DNA of 64,000 bases from Thermohalobacter berrensis (GTDB lineage: Bacteria; Bacillota; Clostridia; Tissierellales; Thermohalobacteraceae): NCBI RefSeq assembly GCF_003609645.1, contig NZ_MCIB01000012.1, forward strand, positions 85,009 to 149,008. The letters are read 5' to 3'. The notes beneath the pieces were generated by a model, which saw only the letters and a program-made list of their open reading frames with translations, did no database searches and was not told the DNA's origin. This document shows positions 31,304 through 38,842 of the stretch, piece after piece; the first letter of the stretch is position 1; every line of letters starts with the position of its first letter. The position numbers were made by a program, and so were the translations under genes.

Positions 31304-31348
31304 CAAGCAAATCAACAACCTCAAGGAGTTCTTCAATTATTAAGATAA
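31304..31348 (+). CDS. fliC: fliC 3' exon (last 14 codons and stop)
   Basis: Reads QANQQPQGVLQLLR then TAA, the near-invariant flagellin C-terminus. Joined to 29335-30831 it gives a 513-residue protein. The frame continues exactly across the proposed splice site. It differs from the copy at 30832-30876 in 7 of 14 codons, six of them synonymous. Confidence 0.88.
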   Translation, partial: QANQQPQGVLQLLR

Positions 31349-31359
31349 TAGTTAAGCAT

Positions 31360-31392
31360 AAAAAAGAGACTCTGGATTTTCCAGGGTCTCTT
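31360..31392. terminator. Bidirectional terminator between fliC and the endonuclease gene
   Basis: The arms AAGAGAC-TC-TGG and CCAG-GGTCTCTT close over TTTT. On the minus strand it runs into six T and overlaps the end of the LAGLIDADG gene. Confidence 0.8.
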
Positions 31393-32456
31393 CACATTTT
31401 AATCCTTCCTTCTTGTCTAAGTCTTCTTATTTTATCAACGATTCCCCAATATGTTCTGTTTAATCTTTTGGCAATTTCTTTATAGGTTACTCCTTTTGTT
31501 TTTAAGTCTATAATTAATAATTCATCTTCCTTTGAATAAGTATTATCTATGACTTTTAAAGGAGCCTTTATTATTTCTTTATTAGGGTATGCTTTTTCTA
31601 GCTCTAGTTTTTTATCATTCAGTCGCTTTTCAATATCAACTTTATAAGTCATACAAGGTATTTCATTAACATATGGTCTAACTAAATTAACAAACTTCAT
31701 TAATTCATTTCTCTTTCCTATTTCTAAAATATAGTTATTACCATCAGGTCTTCTTTTTAACTTAAATTTAATGTTAAATTTCTTTTTAATATGATTTTTA
31801 AGAATTATATTTTCTTCCTTTGTAAAATTTAGTGAATACAGATATATATGAGGAGTTATGTACATCTTATTATTTTTATTAGATATGTCTAATACAAGAC
31901 TTCCATCATCCATATATAAACAGGCTAGTCCAATGGGATGGTCTAATAATTTAATATTTTCTTTAGTAATTGTTTTCACTTTGTTTTTGTAAAATTTATT
32001 ATATAAATCTGTATATATTGGATGACTTGGAGAGTATAATTTTCCGTTTATCCCATTTACACTAAATTTAAAGTCTAAATCTGATAGCATATTAGCTTTC
32101 CATTTTCTATAGGGGATTTGCTGATTACATCCATGTTCTCTATAATGGGCGTTTATACTTCTACCATATAAAGCTAGATTTCCATCTCCAAGAATACTTC
32201 CAACAATAATATTTCTCTGTATTTGATTTAAAGTATAGTTTTTTAGTTTTTCTTTATATTTTCTTTTCTTTGCTTTCATCAATTTTGTGTGTAACTTTTT
32301 CTTGTATTCTCTACTTTTTCGAATTCCATATTTAGATGCTTTTCTTCTTAAGGTATATATAGATATACCTAATTTATTAGCTAATTCCTTAGTGTCAGTA
32401 TTAGGATAGTGTTCTTTAATAAGGGTAATTAATTGTTCTTCACTTAAATCATTCAC
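31392..32456 (-). CDS. LAGLIDADG homing endonuclease with terminal helix-turn-helix regions
   Basis: 354 residues, GTG start at 32456 behind GGAGGTGAAGGAG. Two LAGLIDADG helices are seen: IIVGSILGDGNL (Asp91) and IGLACLYMDDGSLV (Asp184), so one chain forms the whole nuclease. The N-terminus (TKELANKLGISIYTLRRKASKYGI) and C-terminus (KGVTYKEIAKRLNRTYWGIVDKIRRLRQEGRI) look like helix-turn-helix DNA-binding regions. It lies 43 bp past the fliC stop, outside the intron and on the opposite strand. The obvious hypothesis is that it cuts intronless fliC alleles and so drives spread of the intron. A GAACAAATGTTC palindrome (32478-32489) lies in its promoter region. Confidence 0.88.
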   Translation of the reverse strand: MNDLSEEQLITLIKEHYPNTDTKELANKLGISIYTLRRKASKYGIRKSREYKKKLHTKLMKAKKRKYKEKLKNYTLNQIQRNIIVGSILGDGNLALYGRSINAHYREHGCNQQIPYRKWKANMLSDLDFKFSVNGINGKLYSPSHPIYTDLYNKFYKNKVKTITKENIKLLDHPIGLACLYMDDGSLVLDISNKNNKMYITPHIYLYSLNFTKEENIILKNHIKKKFNIKFKLKRRPDGNNYILEIGKRNELMKFVNLVRPYVNEIPCMTYKVDIEKRLNDKKLELEKAYPNKEIIKAPLKVIDNTYSKEDELLIIDLKTKGVTYKEIAKRLNRTYWGIVDKIRRLRQEGRIKM

Positions 32457-32668
32457 TCCTTCACCTCCACTCGAAACAGAACATTTGTTCTTTATAATTT
32501 TATTATATCATATATTTAGTAAATATTTTAGATTAAAGGTTTGTTTGTAATAAATATAGAAGGGATTTTATATAAATAGCCATTTATAAAGATTAAATAT
32601 ATTTTATGATATAATTGACATATAAATTAGCATTACATTACAAACAAAACGGAAATGGGGATTACATT

Positions 32669-32911
32669 ATGAATAATTCTAAAGACAAAGAATATTTTGA
32701 GCAAAAGCTAGAATGGGTAAAGTATAGGATTAAAATGTTGAATAAAATTGAAGAAAAATTAAGGGAAATGAAAGGTTTAGCCAAGTATGTTAAGGATAAT
32801 GATTTAGATGAAGAAGAAATTCAGGAGATTAATACAAAGATAGATAGTTTAAGGGAAGAAGTTGTTGAAATGGATGAAAAGAGTAAGACATTTTGGTTAG
32901 ATAATCAATAG
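32669..32911 (+). CDS. Small coiled-coil hypothetical protein
   Basis: 80 residues from ATG 32669 (the frame opens at 32615, but ATGGGGAT provides the site for 32669). Almost entirely charged helix: KEYFEQKLEWVKYRIKMLNKIEEKLREMKGLAKYVKDNDLDEEEIQEINTKIDSLREEVVEMDEK. No membrane segment or cysteines. Such short coiled-coil genes often lie beside fliC in clostridia, but no family is recognised. It is followed by a GCAGGTTACATT/ATGTAACCTGC palindrome. Confidence 0.6.
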   Translation: MNNSKDKEYFEQKLEWVKYRIKMLNKIEEKLREMKGLAKYVKDNDLDEEEIQEINTKIDSLREEVVEMDEKSKTFWLDNQ

Positions 32912-33060
32912 GCAGGTTACATTAAAATGTAACCTGCAGTAATGATATAAGATTAAGTAGGTCACAATTAATTGTGACCTATTTAAATATAAGTAAGCAA
33001 ATAGTAGAACACAATGACTTGTGTTCTATGGAAAATTTGAGCTACATAAATACAAGTTCC
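32912..33060. repeat. Three palindromes with different but paired arms
   Basis: GCAGGTTACATT/ATGTAACCTGC (about 32911-32937), TAGGTCACAATT/AATTGTGACCTA (about 32959-32982) and TAGAACACAA/TTGTGTTCTA (about 33005-33028). The first also overlaps the stop of the coiled-coil gene. Confidence 0.8.
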
Positions 33061-33069
33061 AAAAAATAA

Positions 33070-33346
33070 AGCTAGACTGTTTCAATTCTTACTTTATGAA
33101 ACAGTCTAGCTTATTTAAAATAGAACTTATGGTAGATATACCAACCCTTTGGTTCTGTTTCTAATAACTTACTCGGCACTTCTTTTATCTACCTTCCTTC
33201 TTGCTTAAATTTCTCTTAGTCCTAAAAACTTTAAACTTCTTAACTTCCCATAATACTTAAATTTAAAATTGTTCTTTGTAACTCTATACTTCTTAAAAAA
33301 ATAATGTTTAATAATATGGTTGGTATAGAGCTACCATGTTCTATTT
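33070..33346 (-). ncRNA. Candidate structured non-coding RNA, about 275 nt
   Basis: On the minus strand a strong promoter (TTTACA, 17 bp, TATAAT; 33381-33353) would start RNA near 33346. The RNA opens TAGAACATGGTAG...TATACCAACC and returns with GGTTGGTATA-CTACCAT-GTTCTA (to about 33120), a closing stem of over 20 bp. This encloses about 170 nt of purine-rich sequence including GAAGGAAGGTAGATAAAAG and AAGTGCCGAGTAAG. It then ends in a perfect terminator, AAGCTAGACTGTTTC/GAAACAGTCTAGCTT plus T-run (33068-33113). No ORF of note is inside. It matches no RNA class I can recognise by eye; 6S RNA, SRP RNA, RNase P and tmRNA hallmarks were not found. Confidence 0.7.
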
Positions 33347-33352
33347 ACTTAT

Positions 33353-33381
33353 ATTATACACTATTTTTTATTATTTGTAAA
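33353..33381 (-). promoter_or_regulatory. SigA-type promoter of the candidate RNA
   Basis: Read on the minus strand: TTTACA (33381-33376), 17 bp, TATAAT (33358-33353). The -10 is perfect and the -35 is off by one base. Confidence 0.75.
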
Positions 33382-33440
33382 TAGAATTTTCTGAAAATTA
33401 ACAAAATTCCACTTCTTTTTCTTTTTTATTGTATAAAAAT

Positions 33441-33467
33441 TAAAGCTTTTAAAATTATTGTCGATAT
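33441..33467 (+). promoter_or_regulatory. SigD-type promoter of flaG
   Basis: TAAA (33441-33444), 15 bp, GTCGATAT (33460-33467). It has the same -10 and spacing as the fliC promoter and lies 35 bp before the flaG start. Confidence 0.82.
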
Positions 33468-33501
33468 AATATATAGAATGAGATAACAAGGAGTGATGAA
33501 G

Positions 33502-33876
33502 GTGCGTATAGAAGGTGTATCTTCCCCAGCTGTTATTCAAAGATCACAATCAGTATCAAGAGAAGATAGTGGACATGTGAAAAAATTAGACCAGGATAAA
33601 AGTAAAGAGGTAGAAGCAGGAGTAGTTAATAATGAAGAAAACAAGAAGGTTAGTGAAGATGAATTAATACATGCTATAGAAAAGGCCAATGAAAGTGTAA
33701 AGATTTATGATAGAAGGTTAGAATTTTCAATCCATGAAAAAACAAAGGAGATAATTGTAAAGGTAATAGATACAAATACAGATGAGGTAATAAGAGAAAT
33801 ACCTCCTAAAAAAATACTTGATATGGTAGCAAAAATGTGGGAATTAGCAGGAATATTAGTGGATGAGAAAGTTTAA
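33502..33876 (+). CDS. flaG: FlaG family flagellar protein
   Basis: 124 residues from GTG 33502 (MRIEGVSSPAV), 8 bp after AAGGAG; an ATG at 33496 is in frame but only 2 bp from the site. The disordered N-terminal half is followed by the FlaG core SVKIYDRRLEFSIHEKTKEIIVKVIDTNTDEVIREIPPKKILDMVAKMWELAGILVDEKV. FlaG limits filament length in some bacteria. It starts a SigD unit that continues into fliD and fliS. A terminator-like hairpin follows. Confidence 0.92.
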   Translation: MRIEGVSSPAVIQRSQSVSREDSGHVKKLDQDKSKEVEAGVVNNEENKKVSEDELIHAIEKANESVKIYDRRLEFSIHEKTKEIIVKVIDTNTDEVIREIPPKKILDMVAKMWELAGILVDEKV

Positions 33877-33898
33877 CAAAATCCTTAAAGGATTTTGT
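33876..33898 (+). terminator. Hairpin after flaG
   Basis: ACAAAATCCTT pairs with AAGGATTTTGT directly at the flaG stop codon. No long T-run follows, so termination would be weak. Confidence 0.6.
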
Positions 33899-34127
33899 AA
33901 TGTAAAATTGAAAATGTAAAATGTAAAATAAAAAGATTATAAAAACTATAAAAGACACATTGAGTTGTAAATGTTGAATTAGTTTAGGGTATATAAAGAA
34001 GTATATAATTGAGGGACGTAGCGTCCCTCAATAACTAATGAAAAATTTTCATTATATAGATACTTTAATAATTTTCAATTTTTAATTTTGAATTTTTAAT
34101 TCCCTAAAAAGGGTAAGGGGTGGTTAC
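33899..34127. repeat. Repeat mosaic before fliD
   Basis: AATGTAAAATTGAAAATG tracts, a GTTGAATTAG tract, and an ATTGAGGGACG-TAG-CGTCCCTCAAT palindrome (34008-34032). Confidence 0.75.
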
Positions 34128-35819
34128 ATGAGTGATATGAGAATAGGTGGTCTTGCTTCTGGGATGGATATAGACCAGATAGTAAGTGATTTAATGAAGG
34201 CTGAAAGGGTAAAAGTAGACAAGCTTGAACAGGAAAAACAGCTTATAGAATGGAAACAGGAAATGTATCAAGAAATGAATAAAGAGTTTGCAAATTTTAT
34301 ACTTGATACAAGGAAAGAGTTTGGTTTAACAGATATTACCTCTACAGGGACACTAATAAGTAAATCTGTTGATAGTTTAGATTGGGTAAAAACTGCAACC
34401 TCATCAAATGAAACAGTTACTACAGTAGATGCCTATGCTAATGCTATTAGAGGTAGTTATGATATAACTGTAGATAGATTAGCAGAAAATTTTTCTGCAG
34501 CTAGTAGTACTATAATTTCATCAGGTGATAAAGCCAATATTGCAAGCCAGTTTGGAGTAAATGCAAATGATACTATTAAATTTACTATTGAAACTAATGA
34601 AGGAAGTCAAACATTTGACTATACAAACTTAGATAGTATTAGCTTAGATGATATAGTAGATGATATTAATAATGCTAATTTAGGAGTAACTGCTGTATAT
34701 GATAGCGAAATAGATAGATTTTTCCTACAGACTGATAATACTGGTGCAGATAATTGGATGAAGATAACAGACAATAGTACTTTTGCAAGTGGAGAAACTT
34801 TTATTACTGGTGCTTCTAGTTTATTAGCCCTTAAATATGATGATAATGGCACATCTACATCTTTGGTAGATGGGCAACAGTATTCAGGGGTAGATGCACA
34901 GATAGATTTTGGAGAGGCTAAAGATATAACTATGGATTCTAATCAGTTCACCATAAACGGTATAGAATTCAACCTAAAATCTACTGGAAGTTCTACTGTA
35001 CAGGTTAATACTGATATTGATGCAGTATATGAAAAAATAAGCTCTTTTGTGGAAAAATATAATGAAATAGTAGATAAGGTTGGTACAAAACTTTCAGAAG
35101 AAAGATACAGAGACTATAAACCATTAACTGAAGAACAAAAAGAGGCTATGTCAGAAAAGGAAATTGAATTATGGGAAGAAAAGGCTAAAAGTGGTCTTTT
35201 AAGAAATGATATGCTTCTTTCAAGGACAATGCAAAGGGTAAGATCAGGTTTATATGATGATGTTGTAGGGGTAACAGGTAGCTTTGATCATTTAACTGAA
35301 ATAGGGATAACAACAGAAAAGTATTCAAGTGGAACTGTTGGAGGAAAGTTAGTAATAGATGAGCAAAAGCTAAAGGAAGCTATACAAGAGGATGTAGACG
35401 GTGTATTAGAACTATTATTTAAGGAACCAAGTGATGCATTAGCAAGTAAATCTGAAGATGAGATGACTGCTTCAGAAATAGAGCAAAAAAGAAGTGAAAG
35501 TGGATTAATACGTAGGATATATGATAATATGATTCAAGGTATGAAAGAGATTATAAATAAGGCAGGTCCTGGAGATGACGTAAATATTTATAGAAATGTA
35601 AAGTCTACAATGCTATTAGATTTTGTTACTGAACATGGAAGCACAAGTATGTTGACTGATGACATTGTTGATTTAGATGAAGAAATAGATGATATGTATG
35701 ATTATTTAACTCAGGTTGAAGATAGGTACTGGAGAGAGTTTACACAAATGGAGAAGGCTATAGCACAGATGAATCAGCAGAGTGCTTGGCTAATGCAGCA
35801 GTTTGGAGGAGGAATGTAA
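34128..35819 (+). CDS. fliD: Flagellar filament cap protein FliD
   Basis: 563 residues, ATG behind AAGGGGTGG. MRIGGLASGMDIDQIVSDLMKAERVKVDKLEQEKQLIEWKQEMY at the N-terminus is the FliD D0 motif; the C-terminus DLDEEIDDMYDYLTQVEDRYWREFTQMEKAIAQMNQQSAWLMQQFGG is equally typical. FliD caps the filament and folds incoming flagellin; FliS, encoded next, is its frequent partner chaperone gene. The central domains are of ordinary length. It lies in the order flaG-fliD-fliS. Confidence 0.96.
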   Translation: MSDMRIGGLASGMDIDQIVSDLMKAERVKVDKLEQEKQLIEWKQEMYQEMNKEFANFILDTRKEFGLTDITSTGTLISKSVDSLDWVKTATSSNETVTTVDAYANAIRGSYDITVDRLAENFSAASSTIISSGDKANIASQFGVNANDTIKFTIETNEGSQTFDYTNLDSISLDDIVDDINNANLGVTAVYDSEIDRFFLQTDNTGADNWMKITDNSTFASGETFITGASSLLALKYDDNGTSTSLVDGQQYSGVDAQIDFGEAKDITMDSNQFTINGIEFNLKSTGSSTVQVNTDIDAVYEKISSFVEKYNEIVDKVGTKLSEERYRDYKPLTEEQKEAMSEKEIELWEEKAKSGLLRNDMLLSRTMQRVRSGLYDDVVGVTGSFDHLTEIGITTEKYSSGTVGGKLVIDEQKLKEAIQEDVDGVLELLFKEPSDALASKSEDEMTASEIEQKRSESGLIRRIYDNMIQGMKEIINKAGPGDDVNIYRNVKSTMLLDFVTEHGSTSMLTDDIVDLDEEIDDMYDYLTQVEDRYWREFTQMEKAIAQMNQQSAWLMQQFGGGM

Positions 35820-36024
35820 AAAACAATTGAGAGTTGAGAATTGAGAATGGAGAATTTACAATTAAATGAAAAATTATTCCTATTCAATAATGTTAAATTT
35901 TAAATTGTGAATGTTAAATTTGGTTGAGGGATTACAAATCCCTCAACAACGTTAGTAGAGCATATTTCAATGTGAGATTAAATGTGCGGTTATTAGTAAA
36001 TAAATTAAGCTAGGGGGATTTGGA
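35820..36024. repeat. Repeat mosaic before fliS
   Basis: AATTGAGAGTTGAGAATTG, an ATTTTAAATTGTGAATG tract, a REP hairpin (35933-35957, loop ACA), and a CATATTTCAATGTGAG palindrome. Confidence 0.75.
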
Positions 36025-36417
36025 ATGGTAATGAATAATGCTTATCAGCAATATCAGCAAAATTCAATAATGACAGCTTCACCTGAAGAATTAACTTTAA
36101 TGTTATATAATGGTGCTATAAAGTTTATAAAACAGGGTAAAATTTTTATTGAACAAAATAATATGGAAAAGGCCAATAATTCAATAATAAGGGCACAGGA
36201 TATTATTAGTGAATTAAATATTACACTAAATATGGATTATGAAATCTCTAAGAATTTAAGAAGTTTATATACATTTATACTTGATAGACTTATGCAGGCA
36301 AATATTAAAAAGGATATTAGTATTTTAGATGAAGTTTTACCTTTAATAGAGGAACTAAGGGATACTTGGCAGGAAGCCATGAAGATAGCCAAGAAGAATA
36401 AGAAGGCAGCTAAATAA
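36025..36417 (+). CDS. fliS: Flagellin export chaperone FliS
   Basis: 130 residues. NAYQQYQQNSIMTASPEELTLMLYNGAIKFIKQGKIFIEQNNMEKANNSIIRAQDIISELNITLNMDYEISKNLRSLYTFILDRLMQANIKKD is a complete FliS. It binds the flagellin C-terminus in the cytoplasm and prevents early polymerisation. ATG 36025 has AGGGGG upstream; a second ATG two codons later is possible. The fliT-like gene follows at 15 bp. Confidence 0.96.
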   Translation: MVMNNAYQQYQQNSIMTASPEELTLMLYNGAIKFIKQGKIFIEQNNMEKANNSIIRAQDIISELNITLNMDYEISKNLRSLYTFILDRLMQANIKKDISILDEVLPLIEELRDTWQEAMKIAKKNKKAAK

Positions 36418-36432
36418 GCAGGAGATGATTAA

Positions 36433-36909
36433 ATGACTAATAATATAGTAAAAGACTTAATAGAAGTTAGCAGAAAAAAGATAAATCATCTAAAAAATAT
36501 ACTGAATTATACTAAGATTCAACAAAAAGTTATAGGAAATAATGACCTAGATAAACTTCAACAATACATAGAAAAAAAACAGAAGGAGATAGAAAGTATA
36601 AATAAATTAGATAGTATTTTTATTTCAAAATATGAGGAATTGAAAGAAAAAAATAATATAAATTCCATTGAGGATATTAGAGTGGAAAAATATCCTGATC
36701 TAAAAGAGCTAAAGGATAATATTAAAGAAATTACTAAGCTATTAAAGCTAATACAACAGCTAGAATTACAGAATAACCAAAAAATAAAGTCAAATTTTGA
36801 TAAGGTAAAGACAAAATTAAAAAATGTAAAAAAGGGTAAGAAGTTAGTTAAAGGGTATAATCCTTATAATAATTTTAATGATTCAATTTTTATAGATAGA
36901 AAGAAATAA
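36433..36909 (+). CDS. FliT/FlgN-like flagellar chaperone
   Basis: 158 residues, ATG behind GCAGGAGATG. A helical, Lys-rich protein (EVSRKKINHLKNILNYTKIQQKVIGNNDLDKLQQYIEKKQKEIESINKLDSIFISKYEELKEKN...). The position directly after fliS and the coiled-coil FlgN-superfamily look suggest the FliT-type chaperone for FliD. The sequence is too divergent to choose between FliT and FlgN by eye. No membrane segment is present. Confidence 0.7.
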   Translation: MTNNIVKDLIEVSRKKINHLKNILNYTKIQQKVIGNNDLDKLQQYIEKKQKEIESINKLDSIFISKYEELKEKNNINSIEDIRVEKYPDLKELKDNIKEITKLLKLIQQLELQNNQKIKSNFDKVKTKLKNVKKGKKLVKGYNPYNNFNDSIFIDRKK

Positions 36910-37078
36910 ATAAGTTAGTAGTTAGTAGCCTGTGGTTAGTAGGAAATAAATGTTGAGGGATTACGAATCCCTCAACAACAAGGCACGGGGGCGTCCCTCA
37001 ACAACAGTAACAACAAAAACAAGAAGGGATGCAGGTATCCTTCAACAATGGAAACTTTAGAACAGGGGGAGCATTTTT
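36910..37078. repeat. Repeat mosaic before yjfB
   Basis: A GTTAGTAGTTAGTAGCC tract, a REP hairpin (36952-36976, loop ACG), and half palindromes GGGCGTCCCTCAACAAC and GGTATCCTTCAACAA. Confidence 0.75.
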
Positions 37079-37276
37079 ATGAAGATAAGTTCTTATATGT
37101 CACAAAACATATACAGCCTTAAGCAAGCTCTAGGTATGGCTACATTAAGAAAAGCTATGAATCAGGATGCACAAAGTGTGGCTAATATTATGAAATCTGT
37201 GGAAAATATAAATAAAACTGAAATAGAAAGGTCAGTTAATCCACATGTAGGTGGAAATATAGATATAAAGGTGTAA
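37079..37276 (+). CDS. Putative motility protein YjfB family
   Basis: 65 residues, ATG behind AGGGGGAGC. YSLKQALGMATLRKAMNQDAQSVANIMKSV matches the YjfB-like putative motility family, small proteins found at the edges of flagellar clusters. Its function is not known. It is the last gene of the flagellar block, with a strong terminator directly after the stop. Confidence 0.85.
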   Translation: MKISSYMSQNIYSLKQALGMATLRKAMNQDAQSVANIMKSVENINKTEIERSVNPHVGGNIDIKV

Positions 37277-37301
37277 AAAGCGAGCTTTGCTCGCTTTTTT
37301 T
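37277..37301 (+). terminator. Terminator of the flagellar block
   Basis: AAAGCGAGC-TTT-GCTCGCTTT followed by a T-run, immediately after the yjfB stop. Confidence 0.93.
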
Positions 37302-38056
37302 ATTATTAGACTTTTTATCTTTTACCCCATGCAACTTAGGGATAGGTCTTCTTATTGTATTGTTCATTACTTACGTCGAGGGACGTGGGCGTCCCTCGAC
37401 AACAGGTATTTTCTAAAAACTAGGAACTAAAAAGCTAAGAACTGTATTTATTCCTAATCCATAACTACATATTGTGGATAAAAAAATCCCACATACTATG
37501 AAAATTATAAATATAATTGTTAGAACTTTTCTAAGTTTGTAAAAAAAACTCGAAAAAAATAAGTCCACATTTTTTCACTTGCTATACACATGTTTTTCCA
37601 CATAGTATTCTGTGGAAAATTAAGCTTTTCCACAGAGTTATTAACATTATCCACATATTTGTTGTGAAGTTATCCACACCAGCAGTTAGGATATTAGTAT
37701 AAAAATGGAAATGTATATTTATACTTTATATGCATACACTTAAAAAAGTAAAAAATCTTAATAGCTAACAAATTAGCAAAATTTTTTTAAGTTTATATAA
37801 AAAAATATTTAATGTTTTAGATAAAACAAGTTAAGGGTATCATATTATAATAACAAGAAATATTTTTAGCTTAGATAAAGTTTTATATTTACAGACTCAA
37901 AATATCTTTTCATTAACTAATACTTAAGAAATTGGAGGAAATTATACCAAAATGTAGAATAATATTAATATTAAATAATTTTACAAAAGTCTTGTTAATA
38001 ATTTTTATAAGGAAATACTAAAATTTTTAATAAATAGATGAAAGGGGCTGACCTGT
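37302..38056. other. Intergenic region with DnaA-box cluster upstream of hpf
   Basis: First a GTCGAGGGACG-TGGG-CGTCCCTCGAC palindrome (37375-37400) and repeat fragments. Then 37473-37678 holds three perfect DnaA boxes (TGTGGATAA at 37473; TTATCCACA at 37647 and 37670) and at least three near matches (TTTTTCCACA, CTGTGGAAAA, TTTTCCACAG). The last 370 bp before hpf are AT-rich without repeats, ORFs or an evident riboswitch. Confidence 0.7.
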
Positions 38057-38590
38057 ATGAAACTAATTATAACAGGAAGAAATATGGAGGTTACAGATGC
38101 TTTAAAGGACACAGTTCGTAGAAAACTAGGAAAGCTAGACAAGTATTTTCACGAAGATGTTGAGGTTCATGCAACATTAAGTGTGGAGAAAAACAGACAA
38201 ATTTTTGAAGTTACTATACCTATTAATGGTAGAATGATTAGGGCTGAGGAATCAACAGAAGATATGTATACTTCTATAGATAAATCAATTGATATTTTAG
38301 AAAGACAAATTAGAAAGCATAAAACAAAATTACAAAAAAGATATAATAATGGTGAAACTATTAGATTTGAAAATATAAAGCCTTTATCAGTAGAAAAGGA
38401 TAGTACGCCTAAGATAGTAAAGACTAAACGATTTGCTATGAAGCCAATGGATGCAGAAGAAGCAGTTTTACAAATGGAACTATTAGGTCATGATTTCTTC
38501 GTATTTACAAATGGAGAAACTGATGAGGTAAATGTTGTATATAAAAGAAAAGACGGGAACTATGGTTTAATTGAACCCGAATACTTATAA
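38057..38590 (+). CDS. hpf: Long-form ribosome hibernation promoting factor
   Basis: 177 residues. The N-terminal domain (about 1-100: KLIITGRNMEVTDALKDTVRRKLGKLDKYF...VEVHATLSVEKNRQIFEVTIPINGRMIRAEES...DMYTSIDKSIDILERQIRKHKTKL) binds the 30S subunit. The C-terminal domain (about 120-177: IVKTKRFAMKPMDAEEAVLQMELLGHDFFVFTN...VVYKRKDGNYGLIEPE) dimerises ribosomes into 100S. Both halves are complete. ATG 38057 follows AAAGGGGCTG. It stands upstream of secA, the usual Firmicute order. Confidence 0.95.
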   Translation: MKLIITGRNMEVTDALKDTVRRKLGKLDKYFHEDVEVHATLSVEKNRQIFEVTIPINGRMIRAEESTEDMYTSIDKSIDILERQIRKHKTKLQKRYNNGETIRFENIKPLSVEKDSTPKIVKTKRFAMKPMDAEEAVLQMELLGHDFFVFTNGETDEVNVVYKRKDGNYGLIEPEYL

Positions 38591-38842
38591 AAATAATATT
38601 AAACTTTATTTATAAAAGGAATAGGGGAGATAAATTATTTTCTATATTTAATATAAAATATATATGTGAAATATGTTGAGGACATATCAAATACTCAACA
38701 ATGAAAATTGATTTATAGGTAGCTGACACGTATGTGTTAGCTACCTACTTGTTTTTTGAGAAGTTATGGCCTCCTTGTCTCTTACAAATTTTAGTGATAA
38801 AATAAATTGATAAGGCAAGAATATTTGAAGGGTGATGATTAC
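38591..38842 (+). terminator. hpf-secA gap with a terminator hairpin
   Basis: The hairpin at about 38717-38746 pairs GGTAGCT.ACAC with GTGT.AGCTACC and is followed by a T-rich tract. The rest is AT-rich and lacks the dispersed repeats apart from a CTCAACAATGAAAATTG fragment. Confidence 0.75.

Noticed and set aside
30859..31336. Minus-strand open frames inside the intron as an intron-encoded protein
   Set aside because: They cross the ribozyme core, have no motif or ribosome site, and the likely nuclease gene lies outside the intron.
33070..33346. 6S RNA, SRP RNA, RNase P RNA or tmRNA
   Set aside because: Conserved pieces of SRP (GGAAGCAGCC-type), RNase P (GAGGAAAGTCC) and tmRNA (tag frame, tRNA-like ends) were not found, and the closing stem and internal sequence do not look like 6S RNA. 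Left as an unassigned candidate.
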